Assembly: GCA_963675135.1 (NCBI GenBank)
Contig: OY776119.1
Coordinates: 12,997,156-13,061,155, forward strand
Origin: Galeopsis tetrahit
Lineage: Eukaryota > Streptophyta > Magnoliopsida > Lamiales > Lamiaceae
Direction of reading: 5' to 3'
DNA length: 64,000 nt
The translations under genes were made by a program, and so were the position numbers. The notes under the pieces are model-generated. The model saw only the letters and a program-made list of their open reading frames with translations. It was not told the origin of the DNA and ran no database searches. Positions 57,866 through 64,000 of the stretch are shown here, one piece after another (within the stretch, counting starts at the first letter, position 1; every line of letters begins with the position of its first letter).

Positions 57866-59900
57866 CTTTATTATCTTATTAATCTCCTTCCTTCCTCTGT
57901 TCTAAACAATAATACTCCTCATAAACTTGTCTCTGCTTCTCCTCCTCGCTATGATAACTTGCATGTCTTTGGTTGTCGTGTTTTTCCCTATGTTTGTGAT
58001 TATACGCCTAACAAACTTTCTTCCGTAATATTCCTTGTGTTTTCATTGGCTACAGTTCTCGACATCAAGGTTTTTGCTGCCTTGATCCTTCCTCGTCTCT
58101 AATTTTTGTCACTCACCATGCTCAATTTGATGAGCAGCAGATTCCTTTCAAATCAATCACAACCTGCTCCTCTTCGTTCACTTCTGTCGACCTCACAACC
58201 TACATGGAGCCCCTTGATGCTCACAACCTTCTCGCCACAAGACATTCCTCGCCCAAGTCATGCTATGCGTACTCGCTCCAAATATGGTATCTTTAAACCT
58301 AAACACTCTATAGATGCCTCATTCCTCGGCACAAATGCCATCCTCGCCTCCATTCACACAACCAAAGAACCCAAGGGGTTCAAATTTGCCTCAAAATTTC
58401 CTTAATAGGTCGCAGCCATGGATGCCGAGCTTCAAGCTCTTCATTTCAATAATACTTGGACTCTTGTTCCTCGCTCTGCCGATGAAAACATAATAGGCTC
58501 CAAATGGGTATTCCGCACTAAATTTCTCTCTAACGGGACTATTCATCGCCACAAAGCTCGCTTAGTTGCCTAAAGGTTTTCTCAGCTTCCTGGTTTTGAT
58601 TACGACCATACCTTCAGTCCGGTCGTCAAGGCTTCCACTGTTCGTATTATTCTTTCTCTCGTAGTCATAAATAAGTGGTCTCTTCGTCAATTAGATGTCA
58701 ACAAAACCGTCCTTCATGGCTACCTCACTAAATTTGTTTACATGGAACAACCTTCTGGCTACATTGACCTTGCTCGCCCAAGTTTTGTCTGCCAGCTAAA
58801 CAAAGCGATTTACGGTTTAAAACAGGCACCCAGAGCCTGGTTTCTTCTCTTTAGTTCCTTCCTTATCTAATTAGGCTTTTGTTGAAAGCAAATCTGACAC
58901 TTCTCTATTCATTTTTAATCAGGCGACAATAACACTCTATCTCTTCGTCTATGTTGATGACATCATCATCACCGAAAATGACAACTCATTCATTGCTCGC
59001 CTTACCACTCAAATTCAAAATGAATTCGCCATAAAAGATCTTGGTAAACTCACCTACTTTCTTGGTTTAGAAATTACTTACACTTCGTCTGGTCTCTTTC
59101 TCACCCAATCCAAGTATGCTTGCGATATCCTAACTCGTGCCGACATGATGGACTCCAAACCTATCTCAACTCCTCTCTCAGCCACTAACCACCTTCACGT
59201 CCTCGGCACCCCCTACTCGAACACCATCAACTACCGTTCTCTGGTCGACGCCTTGCAATACTTGACCATTATGCGACTAAATCTCTCTTTTGCGGTTTAC
59301 ACCGTAAGTCAGTTTCAGTCCTCGCCAACAATTGACCATTTTCAAGCGGTCAAACGCATCTTACGCTATGTCAAAGGAACTCTCCATTATATCCTTGATT
59401 TCTCTCATGGACCACCTCATCTCCTCGCTTACTCTGACGCCAACTAGGCCCGCTGCCTAGACACTCGTCGATCTACGTATGGCTACTCCATCTTCCTTGG
59501 TCCCAATCTTGTCTCATGGAGCGCGAAGAAGCAACCGATCGTTTCTCGATCAAGTTATGAATCTGAATACAAGGTTATGCCTTACGCAGCCTCCGAGATC
59601 ATCTAGGTCACTTCCCTTCTTCGCGAGCTCCAATCCTCGCCCACCGGACCTCCTCGTTTTCTATGCGATAATAAAAGTGTTCTCTTCCTTAGTCACAATC
59701 CAGTCGCACATAAAAGGGCCAAACATATCGACATAGATTACCATTTTATGCGAGAACTGGTCGTCGCTTGTCGCTTAATAACACAATTTATGCCGTCCAA
59801 CTTACAAATAACAGACATTTTTACAAAGAGCCTTCCTCGTCCACTCTTCGAATTCTTTCGTAACAAGCTTAGAGTCTGTCTCCATCCGTCTAGCTTGAGG
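57866..59900 (+). pseudogene. pol: Ty1/copia integrase C-terminus to RNase H, decayed
   Basis: Starts in the integrase tail (YLINLLPSSVLNN, LHVFGCRVF), then linker, RT (GSKWVFRTKF, RQLDVNKTVLHG, LNKAIYGLKQAPRAW, LFVYVDDIIIT, LTYFLGLEIT) and RNase H (LVSWSAKKQP, SRSSYESEYK, FLCDNKSVLFLSHNP, KHIDIDYHF, IFTKSLPRP). Stops at 58573, 58868, 59446 and 59605 replace CAA (Gln) or TGG (Trp), all explainable by C-to-T change on one strand. One-base insertions also occur, for example near 58880. Same family as 25998-27347. The 5' end is missing. Confidence 0.85.
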
Positions 59901-59934
59901 GGTATCAAAACTAAAAGTTAGTTTAAGTAGTTAG
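59901..59934 (+). repeat. Start of the 3' LTR of the plus-strand copia, cut short
   Basis: A purine tract ttgagggg is followed by tatcaaaactaaaag (TG changed to TA), and after about 30 bp another LTR begins. The last bases gttag may be the target copy of that next element. Confidence 0.5.
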
Positions 59935-60532
59935 TGTTATGAAATTGTATCCACTTAGCAATTCCTCACAAATGATAAACCAAGATCACTAGAAACGCAA
60001 AGAATTGAAACGAATAAAGAAAACAAAATAAGACTCGAAATTTACATGGTACGATCAAATGATCTACGTCTACGGAGGATAGAAGACTCTCTTTACTAAT
60101 CACAATTGAAAGTTACAGATTACAAGTGTACACAAAGCTTGATCTCTCTCGAAACTCTCAGTTTTTGGTAACCCACAACCTATGCACTAGATGGTGTAGT
60201 TATAGATGTACAATGCAAGTTGAAACTGCCACCAACAAACTAACTACCTTACAAACTAACAGAAATAAACTAACTCTGAAACTGGAATATCAGCAAAGTA
60301 TACCAAGAACACTACTCTTCTGATCAGACCAGATGAGTTGATGCTTAAGATCAGAACACTGAACCTTATCAGCAGAGTACTCCTTACTCAACTTGTACTG
60401 AACACCAATATCAGAACACTAGTTACTGTGTTTATAGTAAGAACAGTTCTGATAGTAAGAACACTTCTGGCAGAAAGAACACTTCTGATACCAGAATCAA
60501 AATGACATTCCAATATTGCATTAATCTCAACA
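59935..60532 (-). repeat. 3' LTR of a minus-strand copia (598 bp)
   Basis: Plus strand TGTTATG...CTCAACA. Its inner end abuts a minus-strand purine tract (aaggtggagaat, 60533-60545). The stretch atttacatggtacgatcaaat, read on minus, is typical of copia LTR U5 regions. The 5' LTR is absent. Confidence 0.7.
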
Positions 60533-60599
60533 ATTCTCCACCTTAATGCAAGATTGCCTTCTTCCCAGCCCTCCCCAAGGCTGTTTGTTCATTCTCTTC

Positions 60600-61154
60600 T
60601 TAATGAACATCCCAGGTGTTAAGATTTACCAACTCCATGCAATGGTTGAACTTATTGCTTGGTAATGCCTTAGTTAATATATCAGCTGCATTCTCTTCTA
60701 AAGCTACCTTCTGAACTTCAACAATGCTCTTCTTCAAGATGTCTCTAACAAAGTGTAATTTCACATCAATGTGTTTTGACCTCTCATGAAACACTTGATG
60801 TTTTGCTAGATGGATAGTGCTCTGATTATCACACAGCACAGGAACACTCTTCTGAAATATGCCAAATTCTCTCAGAATGCCCTTCAACCACATTGCTTCA
60901 TTCACAGTTTCTGTCAATGTTATGTATTCAGCTTCAGTCGTGGATAAGGTCACCATAGATTGTAAAGTTGCTCTCTTGGTGATAGCAGTGTCATACAATG
61001 TAAACACATAACCAGATAAAGACTTCCTTGTATCTATGTTTCCAGCAAAATCAGAATCCACAAATCCAATCAGAGGACTCTTGGTATCAACACACTTCTC
61101 GAACAATAATCCTAAATCTTCTGATCCATTCAGATATCTTAGAATCCACTTCAA
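60600..61154 (-). pseudogene. pol: Minus-strand copia RNase H
   Basis: 184 residues: MKWILRYLNGSEDLGL, LIGFVDSDFAGNIDTRKSLSGY (catalytic D), TLSTTEAEYI, VPVLCDNQSTIHLAKH, RSKHIDVKLHFVRD and ADILTKALPSNKF, ending at the element's pol stop. It is out of frame with the upstream RT part because of a one-base deletion near 61160. This degrades the RNA template during reverse transcription. The Tnt1/Tork-like sequence differs from the other two copia families here. Confidence 0.85.
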
Positions 61155-62455
61155 AGCTTCCCAATAAATTTCCCTGGATTTCCTATGAACCTACTCACCA
61201 TACTAACAACATAGGCAAGATCTGGTCTACTACAAACCATAGCATACATGAGACTTCCCACTCCATTGGCATAAGGAACAGTAAGCATCTGCTTCTTCTC
61301 TTCATCTGTTTGAGGAGATTTCTTGACTGACAACTTGAATTGCTGGCCAAATGAAGTACTAACAGGTCTGGACTGGTGCATAAGAAACCTCTTTAAGACC
61401 TTCTGAATGTAACTCTTCTGGAATATGAACAGCTTGCCTGCTTTCCTATTTCTGAGAATATTCATTCCTAATATTCTCTTGGCTTCACCCAAATCCTTCA
61501 TCTCGAACTTGCTACTCAGCTACTACTTTAGCTGGGTAATATTTCTCATACTATTGCTAGCTATTAACATATCATCTACATAGATTAGTAGATAGGTGCT
61601 CTCTAGATAATCTTGTTTACCAATATATACACATCCATCATATTTGCTTTTTAAGAAACCAATAGAAAGCATAAATGTATCAAACTTTCTATACCATTGT
61701 CTAGGACTCTGCTTGATCCCATACAATGATTTCTTAAGCAAGCATACCTTACTTTCAGTTTCAGGCATGATAAATCCTTCTGGTTGATGCATATATATTG
61801 TTTCAGCTAGTTGTCCATGTAAAAATGCAGTTTTAACATCTAACTGATGTAACTCAAGATCATCTTGAGCAGCCTTAGAAAAAAGTAATCTTATTGAATA
61901 GTGTTTAACAACAAGAGAGAATACCTCATTGAAGTCTATGCCTTCTCTTTGTGTGAATCCTCTTGCCACCAACCTGGCCTTGAATCTGATCTGCTCTCTT
62001 GCACCACCAAATCCAACTTCAAGCTTCTTCTTGAACAACCATCTCCAGCTGACCAACTTCTGGTTGTCTGGCTTCTCCACAAGGATCCAGGTCTTATTCT
62101 TCTCTAAGGACTGCAACTCTTCTAACATGGGTGCTATCCACTGCTCTCTTTCAGGACTGTTGATAGCTTCCCTATAGTTCCTTGGTTCATAATGCTCCAC
62201 CTCTTCTGTTGTGATCAGAGCATATGACACAAGATCAGCTTGGCCAAACCTAGATGGGGGATGAATCTGCCTTCTGAGCCTATCTCTTGCAAGACTATAA
62301 TTTCTCAAATCAGCAGGGTTGTTCTCCATGGCATCATCTTCTGAATCATCTTCCGGTACCTGTTCTGGAACAACCTCATCTAGTGTGTTATTTCCCATTT
62401 CAGCAGGGTTGGCCACCTCCTCTGGTGCCAACTGATCTGATGTGGGAAACTCCAC
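61155..62455 (-). pseudogene. pol: Minus-strand copia reverse transcriptase
   Basis: From the linker (HPPSRFGQADLVSYAL) through WRWLFKKKLE, ARLVARGFTQREGIDF, LHQLDVKTAFLHGQL, LLKKSLYGIKQSPRQW and LLIYVDDMLIAS. Two adjacent TAG codons (about 61517-61522) follow, where Gln is expected. The same frame then resumes with MKDLGEAKRILGM to GNPGKF. Catalytic motifs are intact; the double stop and the downstream frameshift kill it. Confidence 0.85.
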
Positions 62456-63257
62456 CTCAATTGAGAAACTCTCTTCTGACTCATTTACAATTCTTCCATC
62501 AGGTCATGGGGATTTCCATTGTGGGGATATCCCATCACCTTCTCATTGAAATCAACATCTCTGCTGATTATTAGTTTCTTATGCCCTGGTTCAAGGTACC
62601 ACAATCAATAGCCCTTGACACCTATTGGATAGCCAATGAATATACATTTCAGAGCCCTATGCTCAATCTTATCCTGTCTAATATGGGCATAAGCTTGACA
62701 TCCAAACACTTTAAGTTTGGAATAATCACTCAGCTTGACATACCAGATCTCATCTGGGGTTTTACCTTCTAAAGCAAATGATGGGATTTTATTTATCAAA
62801 TAACATGCAGTACATACAACTTCTCCCCAAATTTTTTTTAGGTAATTTAGCATCAGCTAACATGCATCTGACCCGTTCTAGAATAGTTCTATTCATTCTC
62901 TCTTCTAATCCATTTTGCTGTGGATTAAGAGGGACAGTTATATGTCTAGTAATGCCCTTCTCTTTACAAAAATAATTGAATTCAACTGATAGATACTCAA
63001 GGCCATTATCTGTCCTTAAATGTTTTTAAGGACTTTCCTTTCTTGTTCTCTATCTCAAGTAGCCATTCTTTGAATTTTGCAAAGGCCTCACTCTTCTGTT
63101 TGAGAATGAATACCCAAACTTTTCTAGAACAATCATCTATTATGGACATGAAGTACGTACCTCCACCAATGGTTTCTATTCTTGATGGCCACTAGACATT
63201 TGAATGAACATAATCCAACAGCTCCTTTGTAGTGTGCTCACCCTTCTGGAATGACTT
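62456..63257 (-). pseudogene. pol: Minus-strand copia integrase, broken
   Basis: Reading from 63257 on minus: FQKGEHTTKELLDYVHSNV, a TAG, IIDDCSRKVWVFILKQKSEAF, a frameshift, then TDNGLEYLS and NGLEERMNRTILERVR (Asp-Asp-Glu core), another shift, WGEVVCTACYLIN, KVFGCQAYAHI, FIGYPIGVKGY, a TGA, and LWYLEPGHKKLII. Gag and protease are missing: at 63258 the sequence switches to a plus-strand copia of another family. Confidence 0.8.
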
Positions 63258-64000
63258 CTTCTTGGCTCACATTGTTCTACACATCGATGCTTTGAATTGT
63301 TGCACATGGATTTGATGGGTCCTATGGAAACTAAAAACATTGGAGGTAAAAGATATTCCTTAGTTGTGGTAGATGATTTTTCTAGATATATTTGGATTGA
63401 GTTTTTAAGATATAAATCTAAAACATTTGCTGCTTTTAAAGTTCTCTATAAAAGGTTCAAAAATGTGTATAACTTGAAAGTTGACCGTCTTAGAACTGAT
63501 CATGGTAGGGAATTTGAGAATAACATGTTTAATGATTTTTGTGATAAGAAAGGTATCTTGCAAGAATATTCATCCCCTAAAACTCCACAACAGAATGAAA
63601 TTGTTGAAAGAAAGAATAGAACTTTACAAGAAATGGCAAGAGTTATGCTTTTATCTAAAAATCTGTCTAAAAGATTTTGGGTTGAAGCATTGAATACAAC
63701 ATGTCATATTATTAATAGAGTTTATATTCGATATGGCACAAATCAAACACCTTATGAGATTCTGAATGTTAGAAAACCGAATGTAAAGTATTTTCATGTA
63801 TTTGGTTGTGTGTGTTATATTTTGAATGATAGGGCTCAACTTCACAAGTTTGATTCTAAAAGTGATAAATGTTTCTTTTAAGGTTATTCTAGAAATAGTA
63901 AAGTTTATAGAGTTTATAACCTTAAGGACTGACACTGTTCAAGAATCTGTTAATGTTGTGTTTGATGATGATAAAGGTCTTACAGATAACAAAGATGAAG
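63258..64000 (+). pseudogene. pol: SIRE-type copia integrase fragment, runs off the window
   Basis: Closely matches 43121-43860 of the nested copia: CTTHRCFELLHMDLMGP, LVVVDDFSRYIW, RTDHGREFENN, VERKNRTLQ, FGCVCYILN. The D-D-E triad is present, but the conserved G of NGIVERKN is E. TAA at 63879-63881 and a one-base insertion near 63925 disrupt it. It starts abruptly inside the integrase next to the opposite-strand copia. The rest may continue right of the window. Confidence 0.85.

Noticed and set aside
57722..57899. Short complete hAT with CAGAGG ends
   Set aside because: The right CCTCTG falls inside the copia integrase frame (PSSVLNN) and flanking octamers do not match, so only a left-end fragment is supported.

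Overview
This is plant nuclear DNA, almost certainly from a eudicot. It is AT-rich intergenic sequence packed with Ty1/copia and Ty3/gypsy retrotransposons, hAT, Mutator-like and Stowaway DNA elements and a tRNA-derived SINE. Only three intact-looking host genes are visible. They are an intronless half-size ABCG transporter (13665-15425, minus) and two short one-exon membrane-anchored LEA_2 (NHL-type) genes (30871-31443 plus; 34053-34619 minus). The species cannot be fixed from the sequence.

Layout. 1-8364: most of a minus-strand Ty3/gypsy element of Tat type (5' LTR 7596-8364, gag, protease/RT, two RNase H domains, integrase). It carries a minisatellite and the end of an antisense ORF beyond pol, and its other LTR lies off the left edge. 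8365-13664: gene-poor DNA with a 1.1-kb Mutator-like element. 13665-15425: the ABCG gene. 15426-30870: no host gene, but Stowaway MITEs, a solo LTR nested in a longer LTR, a gypsy LTR remnant, a decayed copia, miniature LTR elements (TRIM-like) and a hAT MITE. 30871-57721: a LEA_2 cluster. A ~3-kb block (LEA gene, flank, convergent LEA gene) is present twice. The second copy (from ~37290) has lost both genes as functional units and has been stretched to ~20 kb by nested insertions. 57722-64000: three truncated copia elements in two orientations, joined head-on.

The most striking structure is 39607-56032. A palindromic Mutator-like MITE (9-bp TSD) contains a SIRE-type copia (5-bp TSD), which contains a transposase-encoding hAT (8-bp TSD). 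That hAT contains a small gypsy-derived LTR element (5-bp TSD), which contains a non-autonomous hAT (8-bp TSD). All five target-site duplications are exact. LTR divergence (about 2% in the outer copia, about 1.4% in the inner element) agrees with the nesting order. The copia gag-pol is one 1650-codon frame with seven in-frame stops and no frameshift, while its extra third ORF (703 codons, own TATA-like box) is uninterrupted.

The host genes do not form a pathway visible here. The transporter and the LEA_2 proteins are separate membrane genes. The coordinated structure in this window is the layered history of the mobile elements.
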